64,000 bases of DNA from DATKMK01 sp035541895 (GTDB taxonomy: Bacteria; Desulfobacterota; Binatia; HRBIN30; JACQVA1): assembly GCA_035541895.1 (NCBI GenBank), contig DATKMK010000049.1, positions 62,001 through 126,000 on the forward strand, read 5' to 3'. The position numbers and the translations under genes are program-made. A model generated the notes under the pieces. The model searched no databases. It saw only the letters and a list, made by a program, of their open reading frames with translations, and was not told where the DNA came from. Every line of letters starts with the position of its first letter. Position 1 is the first letter of the stretch. This document shows, in pieces, positions 34,981 through 44,087 of the stretch.

Positions 34981-35621
34981 TGTGTCGCCTCGTCGGTTTG
35001 CGAACGCCGTCGGCCTTTGAAGCGCTTCATCTGGAAGAGGGACTCGCGCTCTTTTTCCTCCAGCGTACTCTCGATGAAGTGAATCGTGTCGCGGTATTCG
35101 GGCAGAAAGATGTGCTCCAAGGCGTTGACCTTGCGTCGCGTCTTCTGCAGCTCGGTGGCGAGTCGCCGGCAGGAGATCTCGATTTCGGCGACGCGCACGG
35201 CCATCGGCAGCAGCTCGCGAACTTGACGCGCGGCGAATGCGGCCGCGACGCTCCCCCATCCGGGAGCCGCGGCGGGACCGGCGGCATCGTCGAGATCTGC
35301 CTCCAGCAGGGGCACCACCACCCCCATGATGCTGCGCTCACGCAATCGCAAGTGAATCGTTGTTTGGGCCGCCAAGGCCTCGGACTCCACGGCGGCGCGT
35401 CCCGATGCGAGCATGGCTGCTTGCAGTTGTTCGTAGAGCCGCCGCAACGCGGCATCGAGCGCCTGCCGCGCTTGTGCGCTCTCACGGTAGACGTCCAACA
35501 GTTCTTCGAGGAGGATTTCGCGTTTCTGATCCAGCAACTCGTGGCCGGATTTGACGAACCCAAAGTGTTCCTTGAGCCGGAGCAGATTGCTCTTGGTGGC
35601 GGGAATGTCGGTGCGGCGCAT
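34977..35621 (-). CDS. atpD: V/A-type ATP synthase subunit D (central shaft)
   Basis: The rotor shaft that turns inside the A3B3 head. 214 residues, nearly all helical with long coiled-coil ends: IPATKSNLLRLKEHF at the N-terminus is the family hallmark, and TRRKVNALEHIFLPEY near the C-terminus is the second. It sits 1 base after subunit B and overlaps the universal stress gene by 4 bases. V/A-type subunit D must not be confused with F-type atpD. Confidence 0.92.
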   Translation of the reverse strand: MRRTDIPATKSNLLRLKEHFGFVKSGHELLDQKREILLEELLDVYRESAQARQALDAALRRLYEQLQAAMLASGRAAVESEALAAQTTIHLRLRERSIMGVVVPLLEADLDDAAGPAAAPGWGSVAAAFAARQVRELLPMAVRVAEIEISCRRLATELQKTRRKVNALEHIFLPEYRDTIHFIESTLEEKERESLFQMKRFKGRRRSQTDEATQ

Positions 35622-35622
35622 C

Positions 35623-37059
35623 TCAACCCTGTTGTGCCGGCGGGTCCGCGCTCGCCGCGGGTGCAGCGGCGCTGCCGCGGTAGCGTTCGATGAGCTCGCG
35701 ACTGACGCGGGTCAGTTCATTGTCCGGCAGCGGGTGCAAAGCCTGCCAGCCGAGATCCAGGGTGCCGGTGAAGCTGCGTTCCTCGGCCGGCCTTTGCCCG
35801 ATGAACTCGCGTTCGAAGTGTTCGCCGAACTGCAGGTAGCGCCGATTGATCTCGGAAAGTTCCTCTTGGCCGATGATGCTGGCGAGCCGTTCGACCTCAC
35901 GCACGCGGGCGTATGCCGCGTAGAGCTGGCTCGCAAGTTTGGAGTGATCCTCGCGCGTTTGACCGGTGCCGATGCCGTCTTCCATCAGCCGCGAGAGCGA
36001 CGGCAGCACATCGATGGGCGGATAAACGCCGCGGCCGTGCAACGCACGCGACAGCACGATTTGCCCCTCGGTGATGTAGCCGGTGAGATCGGGGATCGGA
36101 TGGGTGATGTCGTCGTTCGGCATGGTGACAATCGGAATCTGGGTGATCGATCCGGGGCGATCCTTGAGACGGCCGGCGCGCTCGAAGATCGAAGCCAGGT
36201 CGCTGTACAGGTAGCCGGGGTAGCCCTTGCGACTCGGCACTTCGCCCTTTGCCGTTGCGACCTCGCGCAATGCCTCGCAGTAGTTGGTGATGTCGGTGAG
36301 CACCACCAGAATGTGCATGCCGAGGTCGAAGGCGAGATACTCGGCTAGCGTCAGCGCTGCCCGCGGCGTCACCAGGCGTTCCATGCTCGGATCGTCGGCC
36401 AGATTCAGAAACAAGGTGCTGGTGCGAAACGCGCCGCTTTCCTGAAAACTCTTGTGAAAGAACTCCGCCACATCGTGATTCACGCCGATGGCGGCGAACA
36501 CGACGCCGAACGGCTCGTTCGCGGCCGGCAGGTGCGCCTGGCGAACGATCTGCGCCGCCAGCGCGTCGTGCGGCAGGCCGCTGGCCGAGAACAGCGGCAA
36601 CTTCTGCCCCCGCACCAGCGTGTTCATGCCATCGATGCCGGAAATCCCGGTCTGGATGCAGTCGCGCGGATAGGCGCGCCGCACCGGATTGATCGGCTCG
36701 CCGTTCACGTCGCGCATCGCCGCCGGCAACGGCGGCGGGCCGCCGTCGAGTGGCTGGCCGGTGCCGTCGAAGACGCGTCCGAGCATTTCACGGGCGACCG
36801 GAAGAGTTAGCGGGTGACCGAGGAAGCGGACGCGCGTGTCGGCGACCGACAGCTCCGCCGTTCCCTGCAGGACTTCGACAACGGCCAGGTCGCCCGCGAT
36901 CTGGAGTACGCGCCCGTGCAGCACGCGACCGCTCGGCCCGATCACCTCGGCGAGTTCGCCGAAGCCGACGTCTTCAACTCCGCGGAGGAAGACCAGCGGC
37001 CCTTGAATCTGATGAAGGCCGCGGTGTTCGAGTGCGGCATGGGCGCGGGGATCGGCCAT
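35623..37059 (-). CDS. atpB: V/A-type ATP synthase subunit B
   Basis: The non-catalytic nucleotide-binding subunit of the head, 478 residues. GISGIDGMNTLVRGQKLPLF replaces a true P-loop, as expected for B subunits. HILVVLTDITNYCEALREV, PSRKGYPGYLYSDLA and GSITQIPIVTMPNDDITHP are family blocks. The open frame reaches 37137, inside subunit A; ATG 37059 gives the normal N-terminus (ALEHRGLHQIQGPL). The gap after subunit A is 4 bases. Confidence 0.95.
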   Translation of the reverse strand: MADPRAHAALEHRGLHQIQGPLVFLRGVEDVGFGELAEVIGPSGRVLHGRVLQIAGDLAVVEVLQGTAELSVADTRVRFLGHPLTLPVAREMLGRVFDGTGQPLDGGPPPLPAAMRDVNGEPINPVRRAYPRDCIQTGISGIDGMNTLVRGQKLPLFSASGLPHDALAAQIVRQAHLPAANEPFGVVFAAIGVNHDVAEFFHKSFQESGAFRTSTLFLNLADDPSMERLVTPRAALTLAEYLAFDLGMHILVVLTDITNYCEALREVATAKGEVPSRKGYPGYLYSDLASIFERAGRLKDRPGSITQIPIVTMPNDDITHPIPDLTGYITEGQIVLSRALHGRGVYPPIDVLPSLSRLMEDGIGTGQTREDHSKLASQLYAAYARVREVERLASIIGQEELSEINRRYLQFGEHFEREFIGQRPAEERSFTGTLDLGWQALHPLPDNELTRVSRELIERYRGSAAAPAASADPPAQQG

Positions 37060-37063
37060 CGAC

Positions 37064-38836
37064 TCACTCGCGTGCCAACGCGTCCATTTGGGTCGTGATC
37101 GCGTCGGTGAGGGCATCGAAGCGATCGAGTTCACCATCGGGAATCTCGAAGCGCATGCGCATCAGATCGGTGCGCGCCGGAATCTCCTTGACGCGATAGA
37201 TCGGAATCTTGTGGCCGACGATGTCCAAGCCGCGGTCGATGTAGTGGAACAGCACGCGCAACATGCGGAGCTGCTTCTCCGGTGTGCTGTAACGATCGAT
37301 GCGGTCGAATGCGTTCTGCTGCAGGAAGGCGTTGCGCAACACCCATGCGCCGTCGAGCACCATGCGTTCGCGATCGGGCAGCGACTCTTCGCCGACCAGA
37401 CGCACGATCTGCTGCAACTTGACTTCTTCGTGCAGCAACTCGACGGCGCGCGCGCGCAACGCCGCCCAATCCGCGAAGCCCTTGGTGCGCCACCACTCGC
37501 TGAGGTCCGCCGCGTACTCGCTGTAGGAGTCGGTGAAGTTGATGGCCGGAAAGAAGCGTGCGCTCGCCAGCTCTTTGTCCAGACCCCAAAAGCAGCGGAC
37601 GAAGCGCTTGGTGTGCTGCGTCACCGGTTCGGTGAAGTCGCCGCCCGGCGGGGAGACCGCGGCGACGACGCTCACCGATCCCTCGCGACCGCAGTTGGTG
37701 CGGACGAGGCCGGCGCGTTCGTAAAAGTCGGCCAAGCGGGTCGCCAGGTACGCCGGGAATCCCTCCTCGGCGGGCATTTCCTCCAATCGCCCGGAGATCT
37801 CACGCAGCGCCTCCGCCCAACGTGACGTCGAGTCGGCCAACAGTGCGACGTCGTAGCCCATGTCCCGGTAATATTCGGCGATCGTGATGCCGGTGTAGAT
37901 CGACGCCTCGCGGGCAGCGACCGGCATGTTCGAGGTGTTGGCGACCAGCACCGTCCGTTCGAGCAGCGGGCGGCCGGTATGCGGATCTTCGAGCTGCGGT
38001 AGCTCGGTAAGCACGCCGGTCATTTCGTTGCCGCGTTCGCCGCAGCCGATGTAGACGATGACGTGGGCGTGTGCGCATTTTGCCAACGTTTGCTCGGTTA
38101 CCGTTTTGCCGGTGCCGAAGCCACCTGGAATCGCGGCGGTGCCGCCGCACGCCAGCGGAAAGAACGCATCGATGATGCGCTGGCCGGTGAGCAGCGGTGT
38201 CGCGGGCGGCCGGCGCTCACGGTAGGGACGCCGCCGCCGCACCGGCCAGCGATGATAGAGACGCACATCGTGCTGAGTGCGACCGTCCTCGACCACCGCG
38301 ATGATGTCGTTGACGGTGTACTCGCCCGGCGGGGCGATTGAGGCCACGGTGCCGGCGATCTCGGGCGGAACCAGGACGCGGTGTTCGATCGAGGGGGCCT
38401 CAGGAACCGTACCGAGGATCTCACCGCCGCAGACCGTCGCGCCGGTCTTGACCGCGGGCGCAAAGCACCATCGACGAGTGCGGTCGAGCGGATCGCCGGC
38501 CGTGCCGCGCCGAATGAAGTCGCCGGTTTGATCGGCGAGGAATTCGAGCGGTCGCTGAATGCCGTCGAAGATCCGCCCAAGCAGGCCGGGGCCCAACTCG
38601 ACGAACAGCGGCAGACCGGATCCTTCAACCGGATCGCCGGGCTTCAATCCGGTGGTGTCTTCGTAGACTTGAACGGTGATGTCGGATTCAAGCAGGCCGA
38701 TGACTTCTCCCACGAGGCGCTCGTGGCCCACCCACACCAGCTCCGACATGCCGATGGGGCGGCGCATGCGACCGCGGATCACCGGACCGTTGATGCCGAT
38801 GATGACGCCACCGGGAGCATCACTCGCGCGAGTCAT
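37064..38836 (-). CDS. atpA: V/A-type ATP synthase subunit A (catalytic)
   Basis: The catalytic head subunit, 590 residues with the V/A-specific non-homologous insert (about 115-185). The P-loop is GGFGTGKT, followed by IVYIGCGERGNEMTGVL and VALLADSTSRWAEALREISG. The Glu and Arg residues of catalysis lie within these blocks. N-terminal GGVIIGINGPVIRG is typical. The head is complete (A and B), so the enzyme should be functional as an ATP synthase or as an ion pump. Intergenic gap to subunit E is 12 bases. Confidence 0.96.
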   Translation of the reverse strand: MTRASDAPGGVIIGINGPVIRGRMRRPIGMSELVWVGHERLVGEVIGLLESDITVQVYEDTTGLKPGDPVEGSGLPLFVELGPGLLGRIFDGIQRPLEFLADQTGDFIRRGTAGDPLDRTRRWCFAPAVKTGATVCGGEILGTVPEAPSIEHRVLVPPEIAGTVASIAPPGEYTVNDIIAVVEDGRTQHDVRLYHRWPVRRRRPYRERRPPATPLLTGQRIIDAFFPLACGGTAAIPGGFGTGKTVTEQTLAKCAHAHVIVYIGCGERGNEMTGVLTELPQLEDPHTGRPLLERTVLVANTSNMPVAAREASIYTGITIAEYYRDMGYDVALLADSTSRWAEALREISGRLEEMPAEEGFPAYLATRLADFYERAGLVRTNCGREGSVSVVAAVSPPGGDFTEPVTQHTKRFVRCFWGLDKELASARFFPAINFTDSYSEYAADLSEWWRTKGFADWAALRARAVELLHEEVKLQQIVRLVGEESLPDRERMVLDGAWVLRNAFLQQNAFDRIDRYSTPEKQLRMLRVLFHYIDRGLDIVGHKIPIYRVKEIPARTDLMRMRFEIPDGELDRFDALTDAITTQMDALARE

Positions 38837-38848
38837 CGGTCACCGCAT

Positions 38849-39484
38849 TCACCACTCCGGCGCTTCACCGCCCAGAAGCGTGTCCAGCACCAGGCGCCGC
38901 AGGTGATCGCGCCCGCGCCGGAGCCGGGCGTCGAAGGAGTTGTCGAATCGCAGGCGTCCATCGGCGGATTCCGCGACGACTCCATGGGCTGGCGCATGGT
39001 CGGATATCACCGTGATCTGCCAGCGGTCGCCGCCGAGCGTCGCGCACAGCGGTGGATCAATGAGGGCGGAGACGGCAGCCGGGACCCGCACGCACACGGG
39101 TCCTGACGGCAGCACTTGCAATGCCTCCACGATCAAGTCGTGCACGATGCGTCGGGCATCCGGCACGTGTGGAAATTGAGAGAGGCGGTCGCGCGCGGCG
39201 TTCAGCACCTCATCGATCAACTGTTCGCGCGCCCACAGCCAGGCCCGACGACTGTCGGTTTCGGCGACGGCCAGGCGCTTGGCGGTGGCTTGTCGTCCGC
39301 GCGTTTCGCCAAGCGCCTGCGCGTCCCCGCGCAGGGTTTCCGCCTCGGCGACCGCGCTCGCGCGGATGCGTTCGGCGCGTTCGGCCGCCTCGGTTCGCAG
39401 CGCGGCGATCTCACCCACGCACTGCTGGCGGATCAGATCGACGAGGTCCTCGCTGCCGCTGAGTGTATCGGGCTGGTTGGTCAC
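38849..39484 (-). CDS. atpE: V/A-type ATP synthase subunit E (peripheral stalk)
   Basis: A peripheral stalk subunit of 211 residues: a helical, Ala/Glu/Arg-rich N-terminal half (about 15-100) and a globular C-terminal half with GVVAESADGRLRFDNSFDAR, the conserved E-subunit block. The start is GTG 39484, which overlaps the stop of subunit F by 4 bases (GTGA). It should pair with the small coiled-coil subunit G/H at the far end of the operon. Confidence 0.88.
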   Translation of the reverse strand: MTNQPDTLSGSEDLVDLIRQQCVGEIAALRTEAAERAERIRASAVAEAETLRGDAQALGETRGRQATAKRLAVAETDSRRAWLWAREQLIDEVLNAARDRLSQFPHVPDARRIVHDLIVEALQVLPSGPVCVRVPAAVSALIDPPLCATLGGDRWQITVISDHAPAHGVVAESADGRLRFDNSFDARLRRGRDHLRRLVLDTLLGGEAPEW

Positions 39485-39807
39485 ACGCGCACTCCGAGTG
39501 CCCGCTCGACGAAATCGTCGACCAGTTCGCCGCCGCGTTCGTTGTAGCCGGCGATGATGAGAATCAGCGGCGCCTTCGGTTCCAGCGTCATCGCGCGCAA
39601 CTCGTCACGCGCCAATGAGGCGGCGCCGCGACTGATGAGGAGCAGCAAAGGCTTGCGGCTCTCGCCGGGTTTCGCTCGCACCGCGTCGGCCGCGGCGGCG
39701 AGTACCGTGCGCACGTCAGCCGCTGTCGTTACGATGGAGCCGGACACCCCACCGATCGCAAACGCCAGAACCGTGTCGGCATCGCCGATGACGTGCATGC
39801 CGGTCAT
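39481..39807 (-). CDS. atpF: V/A-type ATP synthase subunit F
   Basis: A small CheY-like fold subunit (108 residues) that binds the central shaft and may act as a brake. The N-terminus reads MHVIGDADTVLAFAIGGVSG, the family pattern, with LLLLISRGAASL in the middle. The open frame extends upstream to 40143, through subunit K, but ATG 39807 is clear and overlaps the subunit K stop by 4 bases (ATGA). Confidence 0.88.
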   Translation of the reverse strand: MTGMHVIGDADTVLAFAIGGVSGSIVTTAADVRTVLAAAADAVRAKPGESRKPLLLLISRGAASLARDELRAMTLEPKAPLILIIAGYNERGGELVDDFVERALGVRV

Positions 39808-40190
39808 GAGAGGCGTCCGAGAATCATGATGGCGATGATCAGGCCGTAGATGGCGATGCCTTCGGCGAGGCCGACGAAGATGAGGGCGCGGCCCGCAACT
39901 TCGGGCCGCTCGCCCATTGCGGCCAATGCTGCCGCGCCGACGTGACTGACCGCGTAGGCGGCCGCCACCGTTCCGATCGAGGTTGCAGCGCCGGCGGCGA
40001 GAAAGCCCCACATCAGCACCTGGTCCGACAGACCACCGGCGTGGGTGGTGGTCTCTGCCGCAGCCGGCGCGGCATGTCCGAATAGGATGAACAGAACGAC
40101 AGCGGCTGCCATTGCCAGCATCACATTGAAGACGATGAACCAACGCAGGGCCCGTGGACGCGCGTGGCCGGATGTCCTCACGTTTCCCAT
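39804..40190 (-). CDS. atpK: V/A-type ATP synthase subunit K (c-ring) with N-terminal signal-like helix
   Basis: Rotor-ring proteolipid, 128 residues. An N-terminal hydrophobic helix (about 18-40) ending in HAAPAAAE looks like a cleavable signal, as in the Thermus c-subunit. A single hairpin then follows: helix 1 rich in Gly/Ala (about 58-80) and helix 2 with the ion-binding Glu in GLAEGIAIYGLI. It is not the four-helix duplicated form found in Enterococcus. Whether it carries H+ or Na+ cannot be settled here; helix 1 lacks an obvious Gln ligand. ATG 40190 has GAGGAGG upstream, and the open frame upstream of it is not needed. Confidence 0.9.
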   Translation of the reverse strand: MGNVRTSGHARPRALRWFIVFNVMLAMAAAVVLFILFGHAAPAAAETTTHAGGLSDQVLMWGFLAAGAATSIGTVAAAYAVSHVGAAALAAMGERPEVAGRALIFVGLAEGIAIYGLIIAIMILGRLS

Positions 40191-40209
40191 GATCGTTCCC
40201 TCCTCTGCC

Positions 40210-42201
40210 TCAGGCCGCCTGCTGATGCCCCGAAGCAATCCGAAGCGGTCGGTATTCTTCGCCACCGCCGCTGTAGAACCGACTGAAGAACTCGTAGTAC
40301 TCGAGACGGATCGTTTGAATCGACACGATCATCCCTTCGAGCGCGATGATTACGATGTTGCCGATGACTATCACCACGGCGGCGCCGATGCCGCCGCCAC
40401 CCATCCGCGCCACCGCGCCGGCGACGCTGAAGGTGGCGAGGAACAATCCGGCGTGACTCAAAGCAAAGGCGGCCAAGCGGATGAATGTCGCGGTGTTGGA
40501 GATCGTGCTCACCATGGTGTCGAGGACTTCCACCATCGACTCGACGAACCCCGTCAGCAGCTCGCCGGCGTCCGGCCATTGCTTCGTTCGCACGCCGGTC
40601 CAGAGCGCCCGCAGCGGGGCTTTGAGCAGCATCAACGCCACCGGGACGGACAACCAGAGAATCGCGGTGCCGGCGCTGACCGCGCCCTCGCCGGCGGCGA
40701 GCCGGCGCATGAACAAGGCCACCGCCGTCCAATACGCGAGCGCGCCGATGAGCCCGTTGCGCTCCCACAGTGCGGCGAGGTCGCGGCGTCGGATGGCGTT
40801 GACGATGTTGAGGCCGATCCCGATGCTGATGAAGACGGCGCCGAAGGTGAGCGCGGCGCGCATCAGACGCCCGGTATCCTGCATCGGGCGTAGCCACAGC
40901 GCCGGCAGCCAGTGCTCGACGCCGAAGACGCTGCCGTAGAGCAGGCCGAACACGGCCGACGACACGCCGCACTCCATCAAGATCACCGCGTAGTCGCGGT
41001 AGCGAAACATCCGGCGATAGATGAAGTAGCCGATGGCGAACAAGACCGCGCCGTGACCGAGGTCGCCGAACATGAAACCGAACATCGCCAGGAACGCGAC
41101 CGCCACCACCGGGGTCGGATCGACCTCGCCGTAGCGAGGCAGACCGTAGTTGCGCAGCAACCGTTCGAAGGGTCGAACCAAGACCGGGTTGTGCAACAGA
41201 ATCGGCACCGGCACGCGACCGCGCCGCACGCCTTCGACCGCGCTTGGCTCGCGCCATTGGATGACACAGCGCCCCTGGGTCGTTTCCGTCAACAGGCGTT
41301 CGAGTCGGTGCGACAGCTCTGCGGGTACCCATCCGGTGATGAGCGCCACACGCTCGGAGCCGCCCATCAACCCACGCGACTCTACCAACAATCGCTCGCG
41401 CTCGACCGCGGCCCGCAGTGCACGCAGTTCCCCGGCGAGCCGTTGCCCCAGTCCCTTTCGCTCACTGTCGAGCACGGATTGGGTCGCGCGCGCCGTATGG
41501 AGCTGTGATTCGAGCTCGTCGATGGCCTGTTCCTTGGTGCCGGTGAGCTGAGGCGGAACTTCCAGCGGCTCGAGTTGGACGCTGGCCACGGTCCGCTCGG
41601 CAGCGGTTTGATGCGCACGCAGACACAGCACCGTGACCAACAGACGGCCGTCAGCGTCGACGGTACTCCCGGGAACGACCAGGTGTGGAATGCGCCCGAG
41701 GCTTTCGTTGAGGCGCGGGAGATTGCGTTCCGGCATGCGTCCGGACACCACGTAGACGTAGCGCAAGCCTTGGAGGTCTTCGAATGGCACACCCGGCGGC
41801 TCCACCGTGCGGACGTTTCGCAGCAGCACGTGAAGTTGCTCGCGCCGTTCGACCAGCGCCGCCATCTTGGCCTTGAGCGCGTCGACTTCAGCGGCGATGC
41901 TGGCAATGCGTGACTCGATCCGCGCGAGGTCTACCCCGTCGCCGGGCGCGCCCGCCATCGGCTCTTCCAGTTCTTCGATGCCGAGGAACTTCATCAGACC
42001 CGCGACCTGTTGGGCCACCGCGAGCAAGTGCGCGAGCCGCTCGCGAACGTCGTAGGGTCGAATCGCGGACAACGTTTCGACGGCATGACGCACGTCGAGT
42101 AGGTGCAGGACGCCGACGCGTGCGATCGCGCGCGAGGTGGTTTCGAGGTCGCTGGCGAGCACGACCAGGGAGAGGTGGCGCATGGGTTCGGGGCTCAACA
42201 T
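40210..42201 (-). CDS. atpI: V/A-type ATP synthase subunit I (a-subunit, stator)
   Basis: A 663-residue stator. The N-terminal cytoplasmic half (about 1-330) has a coiled coil and two small alpha/beta lobes (LSLVVLASDLETTSRAIARV at the start). The C-terminal half has about eight membrane helices that form the ion half-channels against the K ring. FGFMFGDLGHGAVLFAIGYF and the late LRLEYYEFFSRFYSGGGEEY are family signatures. The gap to subunit K is 19 bases. Confidence 0.92.
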   Translation of the reverse strand: MLSPEPMRHLSLVVLASDLETTSRAIARVGVLHLLDVRHAVETLSAIRPYDVRERLAHLLAVAQQVAGLMKFLGIEELEEPMAGAPGDGVDLARIESRIASIAAEVDALKAKMAALVERREQLHVLLRNVRTVEPPGVPFEDLQGLRYVYVVSGRMPERNLPRLNESLGRIPHLVVPGSTVDADGRLLVTVLCLRAHQTAAERTVASVQLEPLEVPPQLTGTKEQAIDELESQLHTARATQSVLDSERKGLGQRLAGELRALRAAVERERLLVESRGLMGGSERVALITGWVPAELSHRLERLLTETTQGRCVIQWREPSAVEGVRRGRVPVPILLHNPVLVRPFERLLRNYGLPRYGEVDPTPVVAVAFLAMFGFMFGDLGHGAVLFAIGYFIYRRMFRYRDYAVILMECGVSSAVFGLLYGSVFGVEHWLPALWLRPMQDTGRLMRAALTFGAVFISIGIGLNIVNAIRRRDLAALWERNGLIGALAYWTAVALFMRRLAAGEGAVSAGTAILWLSVPVALMLLKAPLRALWTGVRTKQWPDAGELLTGFVESMVEVLDTMVSTISNTATFIRLAAFALSHAGLFLATFSVAGAVARMGGGGIGAAVVIVIGNIVIIALEGMIVSIQTIRLEYYEFFSRFYSGGGEEYRPLRIASGHQQAA

Positions 42202-42214
42202 GGCGCGCTCCCGA

Positions 42215-43258
42215 TCACGCCCGCACCGTCGCCACGCGTTCGAACGCGGCCTCGGGGGCGAGGGCCAGGGTTTTGGCGGCGAGCAAAACCCGCAGGTCGC
42301 GGATCTCGATTTCCTGGGCGAGCAACAGCCCGAGCGGCACGCCGATGTGAAATGGGTAGACGCGAAAGCCGCGTTCGACCTCCATCGCGATCACGCGCCA
42401 CAGCTTGGCGATGGCCAAGTCAGGGGAGAGCTCTTCAGCTTCGCCAAAGAGCGGGGCGTACGGGGTGCGGTCGAGTGCGCGCCAGACGCCGAGCGGACTT
42501 TCAGCCAGCGCGGTTCGAACGGTTCCCGTCACCCAGCGACCTTGGCGCAAGGTGTAGTTGAGGATTTCTTCGCGCGAACGGGCGAGGGCATCGCGAAAGC
42601 GCGCAATCCAGGTGAGGTTCAACAAGTCGAACAGGAGGCCGAGCAGCGCCTGGGCGCGCGCCGCATCGTCGGATTGCAGTCGCCCGGCAGTCGACCACAG
42701 CCGCTCGTAGTAGTCGATCTCCAGCGCGCTCTCGAGCGCGAACGATCCGGCGGTTTCTACGCCCGGTAGCGCTGAGACGGCTGCGGTGTCGTAGACTGTG
42801 TTGCCCAGGCGAACGGCGAGTTCTTGCAGATCGGCGGCCGCAGCAAGCGCGCGCGGATCCAGGGTCGCTAGTTCGCCAAGCGGCTGGACGTGCGGTTCGA
42901 TCTCCGTCCACGGGTGCCGATGATGGACGGCGCGGATCACCAGCTTGAGATTCTCGAGTTCGTAACGGAGCAGCAGGGTGCGTATGAACTCGGCTTCTAC
43001 CCCCGAAAGGAAACCGAGAATGCTGACGCCGACCTCGATGAGCCGCGCGCCGAATCCATACTCGGTGCCGGGATGCAGGAGCAACGCCGGCCCGTAGGGC
43101 GTACGCGCCAGCATTTCGAGCATCGCGGTGCGTGACGGATAGCTGTACAGCGCTTCGAGCCCCTCGCGCCCGAGCAAGCGACACAACAGGGTGCGCGCGC
43201 GCGCATTGGCCGTCGCGTAGCGCCGGAGGTCAGTTCTTGGCACCGACCGTGGCGTCAC
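42215..43258 (-). CDS. atpC: V/A-type ATP synthase subunit C (d-type socket)
   Basis: The funnel-shaped helical socket that joins the central shaft to the K ring (347 residues). It is an all-helical AC39/d-type protein with recognisable RYELENLKLVIRAV and EIEIRDLRVLLAAK. The start is GTG 43258, overlapping the end of the first gene by 29 bases; an in-frame GTG near 43243 is an alternative. The gap to subunit I is 13 bases. Confidence 0.88.
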   Translation of the reverse strand: MTPRSVPRTDLRRYATANARARTLLCRLLGREGLEALYSYPSRTAMLEMLARTPYGPALLLHPGTEYGFGARLIEVGVSILGFLSGVEAEFIRTLLLRYELENLKLVIRAVHHRHPWTEIEPHVQPLGELATLDPRALAAAADLQELAVRLGNTVYDTAAVSALPGVETAGSFALESALEIDYYERLWSTAGRLQSDDAARAQALLGLLFDLLNLTWIARFRDALARSREEILNYTLRQGRWVTGTVRTALAESPLGVWRALDRTPYAPLFGEAEELSPDLAIAKLWRVIAMEVERGFRVYPFHIGVPLGLLLAQEIEIRDLRVLLAAKTLALAPEAAFERVATVRA

Positions 43259-43571
43259 GATCGCCCTCCAGCACCCACTTCACCACCGCCTCGATTGCTG
43301 CGGGCATGCGTGGTTCGGCTTGTGCCCGGAGGGCGGCGGCACGCTCCTCGATTTGTCGAGTCAACGCCTGTGCGGTCCGCTCGGCGTCCGCCAGCATCGC
43401 GTCGGTGGCGGCTTGCGCGGTCGACTCGTAGGACTCGCGAGCGCTCTGCACCAATCGGCGGGCGTCCTGCTCGGCCGAGTGTACGAGCTGCTTGGCCTCC
43501 GCTTGGGCCGCTTCGAGTTGACGGCGTGCTTCCGCTTCGGCGGCGAGAATGGTTTGCAATGGATCCGGCAC
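43230..43571 (-). CDS. V/A-type ATP synthase subunit G/H (peripheral stalk)
   Basis: First gene of the ATPase operon. The 113 residues form one long Ala/Glu/Gln-rich amphipathic helix (about 5-90) with the regular spacing of a coiled coil, as expected for the G/H stalk subunit that pairs with E, plus a short polar end. The sequence itself is low-complexity, so the assignment rests mainly on position and length. The 3-prime end overlaps subunit C by 29 bases. Confidence 0.75.
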   Translation of the reverse strand: MPDPLQTILAAEAEARRQLEAAQAEAKQLVHSAEQDARRLVQSARESYESTAQAATDAMLADAERTAQALTRQIEERAAALRAQAEPRMPAAIEAVVKWVLEGDRDATVGAKN

Positions 43572-43769
43572 GGGACGGCTCCTGGCCCCCTTTTGCAGCC
43601 CAGCATCGCGTCTGACCGTTCCCGGCCGGACGTCGCAGTCCTAGATGAGCAAGCGCCCGGCCAAGCACGCGACGGGCCGTGGCTTGCGGGCTGACCGAAG
43701 TCAGTTCTCAGCCATCGGAGTGCCCCGCGCGCCGTCGTGCGCAGGTTCGCGAAGGGTGGGGACCGAGCT

Positions 43770-44087
43770 TTAGTAGGCCACGCGAGCTTCGAGGGTGCCC
43801 GCGTCGTTGCGGACAACGATCAGTCGGGACATGCACGGCATGCAATAGACCCGATCGCCCGGACGCAACTCGCGGGTCGAGCGGATCACTACCTTGCAAA
43901 CCGGGCATAGGACCTCGTTGGGCGCGAGCTTGTCGCTGGGGCCGCGCCACTTGCGATAAAAGCGGCGGTACTTCTTTGGGACCTCGTCAAACCCCGTGTC
44001 GTCGAGAATGAAGCGTTGACGCGGCGGCCCGTCAAGAGTTTCCGGCGCCTCGGCGCGGGGATCGCCGTCGAGCGATTCCATCGTCAT
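43770..44087 (-). CDS. Small zinc-ribbon protein
   Basis: 105 residues. An acidic N-terminus (about 1-30) and a basic helix (KKYRRFYRKW, about 38-48) precede a zinc ribbon with CPVC and CMPC about 22 residues apart (roughly 61-85), then strand-like IVVRN. It could bind nucleic acid or a protein partner. Its start overlaps the stop of the upstream di-iron gene by 4 bases, so it is translated together with it and presumably works with it. No family name is recognised. Confidence 0.75.
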   Translation of the reverse strand: MTMESLDGDPRAEAPETLDGPPRQRFILDDTGFDEVPKKYRRFYRKWRGPSDKLAPNEVLCPVCKVVIRSTRELRPGDRVYCMPCMSRLIVVRNDAGTLEARVAY

